Origin: Desulfobacterales bacterium
GTDB taxonomy: Bacteria; Desulfobacterota; Desulfobulbia; Desulfobulbales; BM004
Reading direction: 5' to 3'
Assembly: GCA_030621655.1 (NCBI GenBank)
Contig: JAUXHH010000026.1
Location: 1 to 13,176 of the forward strand
Length of the DNA: 13,176 nt
Shown here: positions 6,468-13,176 of the stretch, piece by piece
How positions within the stretch are numbered: the stretch's first letter is position 1
Layout of the letters: every line of letters starts with the position of its first letter
Position numbers and translations under genes: made by a program
Notes under the pieces: model-generated
What the model was told of the DNA's origin: nothing
The model's input: only the letters and a program-made list of their open reading frames with translations
The model's database searches: none

Positions 6468-7535
6468 ATGTTTCCAAAACTAGATGAATTAGAAAAAAAA
6501 CTTTCAAGCCTGGAGGAAAAGCTTTCCGATCCCGCCCTCATTGCAAACCAGCGGGAATACAAGAAAGTAGCGCAGGAGCATGCGCAGGTCACCAAATTGG
6601 CTTCTCTCTGTGGTGTTTACTGGAAAGTCCATGAAGAGTTGGCCGAAAACAATGAGATGCTGCATGAGGAAGAAGATCCTGAGTTGTTGGAACTCGTGAA
6701 GAATGATATTCATGAATTAAAGGAAAAATCCGACAAGCTTGAAAATGACATAAAAAACTTACTGTTGCCTAAAGATCCAAATGATGAAAAGAATATTCTT
6801 CTTGAAATAAGAGCAGGCACCGGAGGTGATGAGGCAGCGTTGTTTGTTGGCGACCTGTTCAAGATGTACAGCCGTTTTGCTGATGGTCTGGGCTGGAATG
6901 TGGAGATTATGAACAGCAGCCCCATCGGCATCGGCGGTTTTAAGGAAATAATTGCCCTAATAAGCGGTGAAAAGGTTTACAGTAAATTGAAATATGAAAG
7001 TGGAGTGCACAGAGTCCAGAGAGTGCCTGAAACTGAGACCCAGGGGAGAATACATACATCAGCTGTTACAGTTGCCGTTTTACCTGAGGCAGAAGATGTA
7101 GAAGTTGAGATCGATCCCAATGAAGTGCGCGTAGATGTCTTTCGTTCTTCAGGACCGGGAGGGCAGAGTGTGAATAAAACTGAATCTGCAATACGCCTTA
7201 CCCACTTGCCAACAGGTCTTGTTGTGTCATGTCAGGATGAAAAGTCTCAACACAAAAATAAAGCCAAGGCTATGAAAGTACTGCGGGCCCGCCTTCTTGA
7301 TAAAATGGAACAGGATCAGCATGACAAGATTTCTGAAGACCGAAAAAGTCAGGTAGGTACAGGAGATCGGAGTGAACGCATCCGCACCTATAATTATCCG
7401 CAGGGCAGAGTAACTGACCATCGCATCCATCTTACCCTTTATAAACTTGAGGCTGTAATGCTGGGAAAAATTAATGAAGTAATTAATCCCCTGATTGTTC
7501 ATTATCAGGCAGAAGCTCTAAAAAAGGTTCAATAA
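6468..7535 (+). CDS. prfA: peptide chain release factor 1
   Basis: RF1 recognises UAA and UAG stop codons and triggers release of the finished protein. The 355 residues are close to E. coli RF1 (360). Order: N-terminal helical domain (about 1-105), then the codon-recognition domain with the RF1-type P-x-T tripeptide PET (187-189) in RVPETETQGRIHTSA. The GGQ motif follows (231-233, in SSGPGGQSVNKTESA), then GDRSERIRTYNYPQGRVTDHRI (split here only by reading: GDRSERIRTY, 299-308, and NYPQGRVTDH, 309-318). The tripeptide distinguishes it from RF2, which has SPF. The ATG at 6468 lacks a clear Shine-Dalgarno site; a lone TATAAA at 6442-6447 could be part of its promoter. Downstream prmC encodes the enzyme that methylates Gln233. 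Confidence 0.96.
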   Translation: MFPKLDELEKKLSSLEEKLSDPALIANQREYKKVAQEHAQVTKLASLCGVYWKVHEELAENNEMLHEEEDPELLELVKNDIHELKEKSDKLENDIKNLLLPKDPNDEKNILLEIRAGTGGDEAALFVGDLFKMYSRFADGLGWNVEIMNSSPIGIGGFKEIIALISGEKVYSKLKYESGVHRVQRVPETETQGRIHTSAVTVAVLPEAEDVEVEIDPNEVRVDVFRSSGPGGQSVNKTESAIRLTHLPTGLVVSCQDEKSQHKNKAKAMKVLRARLLDKMEQDQHDKISEDRKSQVGTGDRSERIRTYNYPQGRVTDHRIHLTLYKLEAVMLGKINEVINPLIVHYQAEALKKVQ

Positions 7536-7550
7536 GCAGGACCGCTGAAT

Positions 7551-7643
7551 ATGTTACAGCTCTGCAAAGAAAAGACCCTGCCTGCATCTTTTAATATCTT
7601 TAAGAGTCCAGTTCCGATACTCGGAAATTTTGCAATTTCGTGA
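7551..7643 (+). CDS. possible 30-codon ORF coupled to prmC
   Basis: An ATG at 7551, with AGGA at 7538-7541 upstream, opens 30 codons. The TGA (7641-7643) overlaps the prmC GTG (7640-7642) in a GTGA arrangement. The peptide begins MLQLCKEKTL and resembles nothing I know. It may allow ribosomes to reinitiate at prmC, which has no good ribosome binding site of its own, or it may be a chance ORF. Confidence 0.25.
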   Translation: MLQLCKEKTLPASFNIFKSPVPILGNFAIS

Positions 7644-8533
7644 AAATCAAAGACATATTCACTGACGGAGTCCGGCGTTTAAAGCAAGTAGGCATTATAG
7701 AGTCTGAGCTTGAGGTTTCTCTTCTTCTGGCCGATTTACTTAATATTGACAGGACTACATTATTACTTGCCGAAGACCGGACTTTAGATGCCGGTCAACG
7801 TGAAAAATTTGAAAGAAATATTTTAAGACGTCTACAAAGAGAGCCTTTAGCCTACATCGTTGAAGAGAAAGAATTCTGGTCGCTGCCTTTTAAAGTGTCG
7901 AAGGATGTGCTTATCCCAAGGCCTGAAACAGAGTTACTTATTGAAATTACTCTGAAGACTGTGAAAAGCCTCTTTAAAAATCCGGATGAGCAAACAATGA
8001 AAATCCTGGATTTAGGGACCGGCAGTGGAATAATAGCCGTTGTGTTGGCCTTGGAACTACCGGCAGCAGCAGTTACAGCGATTGATCTTTCATGCAATGC
8101 ATTGAAAGTTGCAAAACATAATGCTAAAAGGCATGAAGTCGCTGAAAGGATTGATTTTGTTAATTGCGACTGGTTTGGGGGAATATCACCAAGGGCGGAA
8201 TATGATCTGGTACTTGCCAATCCACCATATATAGCAAGAGATATAATTGAAAAGCCCTTTGGTGAAACCTGCGAATCCCTGCAACCTGAGGTGGGGAATT
8301 ATGAGCCCCATCTGGCACTGGATGGTGGAGAACGGGGCATTCAGTCAATTATTAGAATAGCAGAAAATTTAGGAAAAAGGCTCAAGTCCGGCGGCTGGTT
8401 CATTATGGAAATAGGGGCCGATCAGGCAGAAGATGTGTCTGGTATTTTCAGGGAAATCGCTCAATATAAAACTATTGCAATTCATAATGACTATGCGGGA
8501 TTGCCCAGAGTTTTTCAAGCACAGAAAAAGTGA
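7640..8533 (+). CDS. prmC: release factor glutamine methyltransferase PrmC (HemK)
   Basis: PrmC transfers a methyl group from S-adenosylmethionine to the glutamine of the GGQ motif in RF1 and RF2. The 297 residues comprise an N-terminal helical domain (about 1-85), the linker signature VLIPRPETELL (90-100), and a Rossmann methyltransferase fold. That fold has motif I DLGTGSG (124-130), the acidic residue D149 in AIDLS, and the catalytic NPPY (194-197). In the segment usually read as YI-x-G-x-x-EF the Gly is Glu here (YIVEEKEF, 72-79), a variation outside the catalytic core. The start is GTG at 7640 with no clear Shine-Dalgarno site; a short ORF ends across it. Its position directly after prfA is typical and fits the substrate relationship. 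Confidence 0.94.
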   Translation: MKIKDIFTDGVRRLKQVGIIESELEVSLLLADLLNIDRTTLLLAEDRTLDAGQREKFERNILRRLQREPLAYIVEEKEFWSLPFKVSKDVLIPRPETELLIEITLKTVKSLFKNPDEQTMKILDLGTGSGIIAVVLALELPAAAVTAIDLSCNALKVAKHNAKRHEVAERIDFVNCDWFGGISPRAEYDLVLANPPYIARDIIEKPFGETCESLQPEVGNYEPHLALDGGERGIQSIIRIAENLGKRLKSGGWFIMEIGADQAEDVSGIFREIAQYKTIAIHNDYAGLPRVFQAQKK

Positions 8534-8609
8534 GAAAGGAACTATTATTCTGCCATCAGTTCATTCCCAAAGTTGGAATATATATCTGTCGGAGTTACTA
8601 TAAAAAGTT

Positions 8610-9866
8610 ATGGATAAATTAATTATAGAGGGTGCGCGTAAACTTCATGGGGAAATTCGTATAAGCGGTGCCAAAAATGCAGCCCTGCCTTTGATTGCTG
8701 CAACCCTGCTGACACCCGGTTGGCATGTGATTCATAATGTTCCTGATTTGCGAGATACCAGGACAATTTTGGCCTTACTTGAAAGCCTTGGTGCTGTATG
8801 GAAGAGGAAAGGTGATGCCTTGACCATCAACACAGAAACGGTAAATAATTTAGAGGCCTCATATGACCTGGTAAAAACCATGCGAGCCTCGATTCTGGTT
8901 TTAGGCCCCTTGGTGGCACGTATGGGGAAAGCCAGGGTTTCCCTGCCGGGAGGTTGCGCCATTGGAGCACGGCCCATTGACTTTCATCTGCAGGGCTTGA
9001 CAAAGATGGGAGCACGCCTCGATTTGGAAGATGGCTATGTCAATGCTTTTGTTGATAATTATCTTTCCGGAGCGCATATTTATTTTGATGTGCCTTCAGT
9101 AACCGGTACGGAAAATATTCTTATGGCTTCTGTCCTGGCAAAAGGCATAACCGTGATAAAAAATGCTGCCCGGGAACCTGAGGTCGGTAATTTGGTTGAT
9201 ATGCTCATTGCTATGGGGGCTGATATTGAGGGCAAAGACACCGACCGCCTGATCATTCATGGAGTTAAAAGTTTAAAACCGGCAGAAGTCACAACTATTC
9301 CGGATCGAATTGAAACCGGTACATATCTGGTAGCAGTCGGTGCAGCCGGCGGAGAGGCAACTCTGACAAATTGTAACCCCAACCATTTACCGGCTCTTAC
9401 GGAAAAATTAAGAGCGGCCGGTCTCATTATAAAAGAATCAGAGAGCTCAATTTTTGTTTCAAGACCCTCTAAAGTTCAAAGCATAGATATAAAAACTCTG
9501 CCGTATCCTGGATTCCCCACGGATCTTCAGGCCCAGCTCATGGTCTTAATGACAGTTTCAAACGGGTTGAGCGTTATTACAGAGACGATATTTGAAAACA
9601 GGTTCATGCATGTAGCTGAATTAAAGCGGATGGGGGCCGAGATAAGAATTAATGGTAATAGTGCCATCGTCAAGGGTATAAAGCAGCTCAAAGGCGCCCA
9701 GGTAATGGCAACGGATCTCAGGGCCAGTGCCTCTCTGGTTGTAGCAGGTCTTGCAGCAAAAGGAGTTACAGAGATTTCAAGAATATATCATCTCGAAAGA
9801 GGATATGAGGACATGGTGGGAAAACTTCGGGCACTCGGTGCCAGGGTGCATAAAGAAAAAGAATGA
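8610..9866 (+). CDS. murA: UDP-N-acetylglucosamine 1-carboxyvinyltransferase
   Basis: MurA transfers enolpyruvate from phosphoenolpyruvate to UDP-GlcNAc, the first committed step of peptidoglycan synthesis in the cytoplasm. The 418 residues match the single-domain-pair family (E. coli 419). Active-site residues visible by motif are K22 and N23 (GAKNAALPL), the catalytic loop LPGGCAIGARP with Cys116 (Cys115 in E. coli) and R121, D305 in GFPTDLQAQ, D369 and R371 (ATDLRASA), and R397 in HLERGYE. The Cys in the loop predicts fosfomycin sensitivity of the enzyme, unlike the Asp form. The ATG at 8610 is preceded by GGAG only at 8591-8594, rather far. It follows prmC by 76 bp and ends exactly against the convergent pilS gene, with no terminator of its own. 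Confidence 0.97.
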   Translation: MDKLIIEGARKLHGEIRISGAKNAALPLIAATLLTPGWHVIHNVPDLRDTRTILALLESLGAVWKRKGDALTINTETVNNLEASYDLVKTMRASILVLGPLVARMGKARVSLPGGCAIGARPIDFHLQGLTKMGARLDLEDGYVNAFVDNYLSGAHIYFDVPSVTGTENILMASVLAKGITVIKNAAREPEVGNLVDMLIAMGADIEGKDTDRLIIHGVKSLKPAEVTTIPDRIETGTYLVAVGAAGGEATLTNCNPNHLPALTEKLRAAGLIIKESESSIFVSRPSKVQSIDIKTLPYPGFPTDLQAQLMVLMTVSNGLSVITETIFENRFMHVAELKRMGAEIRINGNSAIVKGIKQLKGAQVMATDLRASASLVVAGLAAKGVTEISRIYHLERGYEDMVGKLRALGARVHKEKE

Positions 9867-9907
9867 TCAGGGCAGTGGCAGCCACACTTCTGTAGTCGTT
9901 CCCTGAT
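9852..9907 (-). terminator. possible terminator of the pilRS transcript, inside the murA 3' end
   Basis: Read on the minus strand, ATCAGGG (9907-9901) pairs with CCCTGAT (9872-9866). The loop contains a smaller hairpin, GTGG with CCAC. A T-rich stretch follows (9865-9852, with a run of five T). The structure spans the last codons of pilS and its stop, and the T-rich part lies in murA codons. The outer stem is only 7 bp and the T run starts a few bases late, so strength is uncertain. Confidence 0.35.
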
Positions 9908-11528
9908 GCTCTTTGCTGCTGATAGTGATCCCCCCGTTATGGGTATTGACAATCTGTTTTGCAATGGAAAGACCCAGGCCTGTCCCATTTTCACGGGTTG
10001 TAAAAAAAGGATCATAAATTTTATCGATGATAAGATCAGGGATGCCTCTGCCATTATCGATTATAGTGAGGACGGTTTTTTCAGCCCCTGAATCATCAGC
10101 ATCTTCCCTGGCAATGACTTGAATCTCGTCATCCCTGTTTCTTAAGGCCATGCAGGAGTTATGAAAGATATTGAGGAGCAGTTGACGGATTTGTTGAGGA
10201 TCAGCCCAGCAGTCCATCTTTTCGGGTATATCAATAAATGACTTACAATCTGCAGGCCAATCGTGGGTATGCCTCAGAAGTTGAATTACTTCCTTAACAA
10301 GGGGAAGCAATGGGACCCACTCTTTTTCAGGCTCAATTGGTTTTGAAAAGCTCAGAAAGTCATTAATGCTGTTCTGTAATCTGTTACATTCCCTGGTAAT
10401 TATATTCATCAGACCCTGGTTGTGCGATTTGATGTCACCACTGGCATCAATTACTTCAGCCGCCCCGGATATTGCAGCCAGGGGATTACGCAACTCATGG
10501 GCAATGCCTGCCGCCATTTCTCCAATAGTAGCCATTTTTTTAGCCTGCATCATCTGCTTTTCCAATTGTTTGGTCTGACTGAGATCCTGGAGAGTAACAA
10601 TCTGGAAATTATCTTCTGTTCCCGGCATGTTCAGTTTGGCAGAGGAATAGCCTATGGGAATATTTTTCCTGTCCTTCGTGGTAATTTCAACTTCCGATCG
10701 GAAATTCATGCCAGCATCTACCTTGAGGTTAGGAAAAGATAGATTTATATTTTTGCCAACAACTTCATCAGATCTGAAACCGGTAATATTCTCAGAGGCA
10801 GGATTGAACGAAATCATGTTTTTTTGATTAAGTACAATAATCCCGGAAGGAATATCATCGAAAATCTTTTTATACAATACTGATAACTGGTCATATTTTA
10901 AGGTCGTGCTGATTAATTCCTTCTCAGTCCTGAGTAACCGTCCTGAAAGCAGGGAGCTTAAGATGGCGGTGATGAAGAAGGTAAGTCCATGGATAGCAAA
11001 GTAATTCAGTACTGACCGTATGTCTCCAAGAGGTCTGTACCAGTAATCATCTAAGAAATCAGGGTGATAACCGAAGTATTCGAGACACAGGATAGTCCCA
11101 TAACCAAGGGTAGACGCAGCAGCAGCAGCCAATCCCCCTCTGCGGGAAAGGATAAGACCACCGGTAATGATCGGGAAAAGATAGAGAATGGTAAAAACGG
11201 ACTGACTCCCGCCACTGTAATAGAGAAGAATAGAGACGAGAATGACGTCCATAAGGATCTGGGCATAGGCGAACGTCGAATAACGCCTGAAGAACTTCAG
11301 AATCAATGCTGAGCAGATTGTAAAGAGATAGACTCCTCCAACAAAAATAAGAATGTAATAAAAGGGTGGGGTTATAATATTTTTTTCAGTTGATTGCAGG
11401 AGGACGTTAATGCCTAAAAGAAGAGTTAAAAACACCACACGCAGGAAAAGCATCCACTGCAGCTGTTTCTTGAAACGCGCCGCAGCTTTGTGGTCTTCAA
11501 CCGGTTTTGCTATTAATTTATTCAGCAT
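9867..11528 (-). CDS. pilS: PilS-like membrane sensor histidine kinase (NtrC-system type)
   Basis: This 553-residue kinase probably senses a membrane or periplasmic signal and phosphorylates the adjacent regulator. Six hydrophobic segments are visible at about 27-46, 56-78, 87-105, 109-128, 132-150 and 174-198. A PAS domain follows (about 218-315, DIPSGIIVLNQKN), then the HisKA domain with phospho-acceptor H344 in GIAHELRNPL. The HATPase domain has its N box around LLNIFHN (451-457), G1 DNGRG (491-495), F box DPFFTT (506-511) and G2 GTGLGLS (515-521). All kinase motifs are intact. The six-segment plus PAS layout and the N-terminal ARG-rich-to-membrane transition (FLRVVFLTLLLG, 28-39) resemble PilS, but other NtrB-type kinases are possible. 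The gene follows pilR by 26 bp, with AGAGG upstream of the ATG. Its TGA abuts the murA TGA. Confidence 0.75.
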   Translation of the reverse strand: MLNKLIAKPVEDHKAAARFKKQLQWMLFLRVVFLTLLLGINVLLQSTEKNIITPPFYYILIFVGGVYLFTICSALILKFFRRYSTFAYAQILMDVILVSILLYYSGGSQSVFTILYLFPIITGGLILSRRGGLAAAAASTLGYGTILCLEYFGYHPDFLDDYWYRPLGDIRSVLNYFAIHGLTFFITAILSSLLSGRLLRTEKELISTTLKYDQLSVLYKKIFDDIPSGIIVLNQKNMISFNPASENITGFRSDEVVGKNINLSFPNLKVDAGMNFRSEVEITTKDRKNIPIGYSSAKLNMPGTEDNFQIVTLQDLSQTKQLEKQMMQAKKMATIGEMAAGIAHELRNPLAAISGAAEVIDASGDIKSHNQGLMNIITRECNRLQNSINDFLSFSKPIEPEKEWVPLLPLVKEVIQLLRHTHDWPADCKSFIDIPEKMDCWADPQQIRQLLLNIFHNSCMALRNRDDEIQVIAREDADDSGAEKTVLTIIDNGRGIPDLIIDKIYDPFFTTRENGTGLGLSIAKQIVNTHNGGITISSKEHQGTTTEVWLPLP

Positions 11529-11554
11529 GTGGAATATGCCTCTGGTTGACCTTC

Positions 11555-12931
11555 TTATTTGATATCGTACTTTTGCACTTTATAACGCAGAGAGCGGAAG
11601 CTGATTTTTAAAAGCTCTGCCGCCCTTATTTTTGAGTTGTTAGTTTTAACAAGGGCATGTTCTATCATCTCCTTTTCAAGTTTTGCCATGACTTTATCAA
11701 GACCCTGATTGTGCAATTCGTCTTCAGACTCAACGGCAATAAAAGCCTCTGACTTCTCTATAGTCTTTCCTTCTTTCTTATAGGTTGAAAGGGTTAGACT
11801 TTCAGGGAGAATGATCTTTGATGATTCCAAGGCAATTCCGCGCTCAATAATGTTTTCAAGCTCGCGTACATTGCCGGGATAATCATATTCCAAGAGGACT
11901 TTCATGGCATAGGATGAAATCTCCTGGACGTCTTTGTCCATCTTCTCTGAAAATTTTTTCAGGAAATGTTTAACAAGCAGTGGGACATCACCTTTTCTTT
12001 CCCGTAATGGCGGCACCCGAAGTGGAACAACAGCCAGTCGGTAAAAAAGGTCTTCACGAAAACGGCCTGCAATGATCTCTTCTTCCAGATCCTTATTGGT
12101 TGCAGCTATAATTCTGACATTTACTTTAATGGTGTCTGTGCCGCCGACACGTTTTAATTCCCTTTCCTGCAGGACACGTAATAGTTTTGTCTGGATAAGA
12201 GGTGTCAATTCGCCAATCTCATCAAGAAAAACACTGCCACCATCAGCCAGTTCAAAGAGGCCCATCTTGTTTGAAATCGCCCCGGTGAAAGCGCCCTTGA
12301 TATGTCCGAAAAGTTCACTCTCCAACAGACTTTCCGGTATGGCGCTGCAGGTGATCGGCACAAAAGGTTTATCCCGCACCTTGCTCAGGTTATGTATGGC
12401 CTGGGCAACCAACTCCTTGCCTGTCCCTGAATCTCCATAAATAAGAATGCTTGCAGGGGTGGGGGCAATGCGTGATATCAGGTTGTAAATTTTGAGCATT
12501 TCCTGGCTGTTGCCGATGATGCCTTCAAAAGATTCAGTCTCGGAAGTGATTTCATCTGTTGTGGTGGTGGAGGCCGAAGAAATGGCTGACTTGACAATTT
12601 TAATGATTTCATCAACCTTGAACGGTTTGGTGATATAGTCAAAGGCTCCTCTTTTCATGGCAATAACAGCATTATCCGGTGAGGCAAATGCTGTGATCAT
12701 GATTACGGGTAACGAACTGTTGATTTCTTTTATTTTCCCCAGAAGGGAAAGGCCGCCCATTCCGGGCATTTTTATATCTGAAATTACCAGGTCAAAGTTT
12801 TGACATTTGATGAGATCAATTGCACTGGATGCTTCAGATGCAGTAGAAACTTCATAACCTTCCTTATCAAGAAGGATTTTTAAGAATTCACGCATGCTCA
12901 GTTCATCATCAACCACAAGAATGGCCGGCAT
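11555..12931 (-). CDS. pilR: PilR-like sigma54-dependent response regulator (NtrC family)
   Basis: This 458-residue regulator activates sigma54 promoters by ATP-driven remodelling of RNA polymerase. Receiver domain (1-118): acidic pocket D8 and D9, phospho-acceptor D52 in VISDIKMPG, T80 and K102. AAA+ domain (about 138-370): Walker A GDSGTGKE (167-173 core), the sigma54-contacting GAFTGA (213-218), Walker B VFLDEIGE (234-241), and R-finger region FREDLFYRL (291-299). A Fis-type helix-turn-helix ends the protein (about 433-455), with AAELLKISFRSLRYKVQKY. That ending is very like PilR, the activator of type IV pilin transcription, though target genes are not in this window. The ATG at 12931 has AGGAG 6 bases upstream (12942-12938). 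The partner kinase follows in the same operon, an order (regulator first) opposite to the classical pilS-pilR. Confidence 0.8.
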   Translation of the reverse strand: MPAILVVDDELSMREFLKILLDKEGYEVSTASEASSAIDLIKCQNFDLVISDIKMPGMGGLSLLGKIKEINSSLPVIMITAFASPDNAVIAMKRGAFDYITKPFKVDEIIKIVKSAISSASTTTTDEITSETESFEGIIGNSQEMLKIYNLISRIAPTPASILIYGDSGTGKELVAQAIHNLSKVRDKPFVPITCSAIPESLLESELFGHIKGAFTGAISNKMGLFELADGGSVFLDEIGELTPLIQTKLLRVLQERELKRVGGTDTIKVNVRIIAATNKDLEEEIIAGRFREDLFYRLAVVPLRVPPLRERKGDVPLLVKHFLKKFSEKMDKDVQEISSYAMKVLLEYDYPGNVRELENIIERGIALESSKIILPESLTLSTYKKEGKTIEKSEAFIAVESEDELHNQGLDKVMAKLEKEMIEHALVKTNNSKIRAAELLKISFRSLRYKVQKYDIK

Positions 12932-13033
12932 TGTTATCTCCTAAGTAATTCTGTAAATGCTGCTGACAGCAATAAAGTGATTAAAGGTTTCATTATCATG
13001 TGTTTGCGGGACATAACCGCACTGAATGGTTAC

Positions 13034-13062
13034 AATATGACTTGCAGAATGTCAACGGTCAA
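13034..13062 (-). promoter_or_regulatory. candidate promoter for pilR-pilS
   Basis: On the minus strand TTGACC (13062-13057) and CATATT (13039-13034) are separated by 17 bases, giving 5 and 4 of 6 consensus matches. An overlapping perfect TTGACA (13055-13050) has no suitable -10 partner. The leader to the pilR ATG would be about 95 bases. No GG-N10-GC sigma54 element is seen here. Confidence 0.45.
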
Positions 13063-13088
13063 TAATAACTTGCGTATGTTATATGAGT

Positions 13089-13100
13089 TACTTATAAGTA
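13089..13100. promoter_or_regulatory. 12-bp perfect palindrome upstream of pilR
   Basis: TACTTATAAGTA reads the same on both strands. It lies about 27 bp upstream of the -35 element proposed for pilR, a position suitable for a dimeric regulator. It is AT-rich and could be chance. Confidence 0.3.
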
Positions 13101-13112
13101 CAATGAATGATT

Positions 13113-13147
13113 AAAAATGGCACCCAATCCGGTTTGTCGTGGGGTGC
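13113..13147 (-). terminator. possible terminator of a gene beyond the right edge
   Basis: On the minus strand GCACCC (13147-13142) pairs with GGGTGC (13125-13120) around a 16-base loop. CA then TTTTT (13117-13113) follows. It would end a minus-strand transcript entering from beyond 13176 and insulate pilR from it. The plus-strand reading has no T run. Confidence 0.4.
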
Positions 13148-13176
13148 TTATATTGTTTACTTGAGACAGTTGTTAC

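Noticed and set aside
8573..8601. promoter-like TTGGAA and TACTAT with 17-base spacing just before murA
   Set aside because: Only 4 of 6 matches in each half, and the transcript would start within about two bases of the murA ATG; more likely murA is read from upstream.
11064..11312. 82-residue plus-strand ORF inside pilS
   Set aside because: It lies opposite the membrane-segment codons of pilS, whose own frame is intact across the region; an antisense shadow.
13119..13132. sigma54-like TGGCAC element on the plus strand
   Set aside because: The GG is followed at the right spacing by GG instead of GC, and no gene lies downstream on that strand within the window.
1..13176. mobile elements, CRISPR arrays, tRNA and rRNA genes
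   Set aside because: I looked for terminal inverted repeats, spaced direct repeats and cloverleaf or rRNA-like sequence and saw none; all large ORFs are intact housekeeping or regulatory genes.

Overview
The window looks like an ordinary stretch of bacterial chromosome made almost entirely of conserved housekeeping genes, with no mobile element, CRISPR array, rRNA or tRNA that I can see. The combination of a CTC-type L25 (rplY) next to pth, a CdnL/CarD-family regulator, the cluster rho-rpmE-prfA-prmC-murA, and a PilR/PilS-like NtrC-family pair suggests a Desulfobacterota (former Deltaproteobacteria) chromosome. That placement rests on family knowledge and gene order, not on a database search. 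Base composition is moderate and looks even across the window.

Layout. Positions 1-39 may hold the last codons of an upstream gene. Then come rplY (93-764), an intrinsic terminator, pth (905-1471), a good sigma70-type promoter and carD/cdnL (GTG start at 1674, ends 2153). A 327-bp gap with a 14-bp perfect hairpin leads to an RluA-family pseudouridine synthase (rluD-like, 2481-3464) and coaE (3510-4151). A 452-bp non-coding stretch with several hairpins and a promoter candidate precedes rho (4604-5866). Next are a promoter and leader candidate, rpmE (6126-6350), an intrinsic terminator, prfA (6468-7535), prmC (7640-8533) and murA (8610-9866). On the opposite strand a pilR-like regulator (12931-11555) is followed by a pilS-like kinase (11528-9867), whose stop codon abuts the murA stop.

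How the genes fit together. Most of the plus-strand genes serve translation: L25 (ribosome), Pth (peptidyl-tRNA recycling), RluD-like (rRNA modification), L31 (ribosome), RF1 (termination) and PrmC (methylates the RF1 GGQ glutamine, encoded directly after its substrate). CarD and Rho act on RNA polymerase at initiation and termination. CoaE makes coenzyme A and MurA starts peptidoglycan synthesis. The minus-strand pair is a membrane kinase plus a sigma54-dependent activator, most like those controlling type IV pilin.

I did not find a convincing undescribed system. The items most worth a second look are non-coding: the long structured rho leader, a possible L31 autoregulatory leader, the strong hairpin after carD without a U-tract, a possible pilS terminator embedded in the 3' end of murA, and a 30-codon ORF whose stop overlaps the prmC GTG start.
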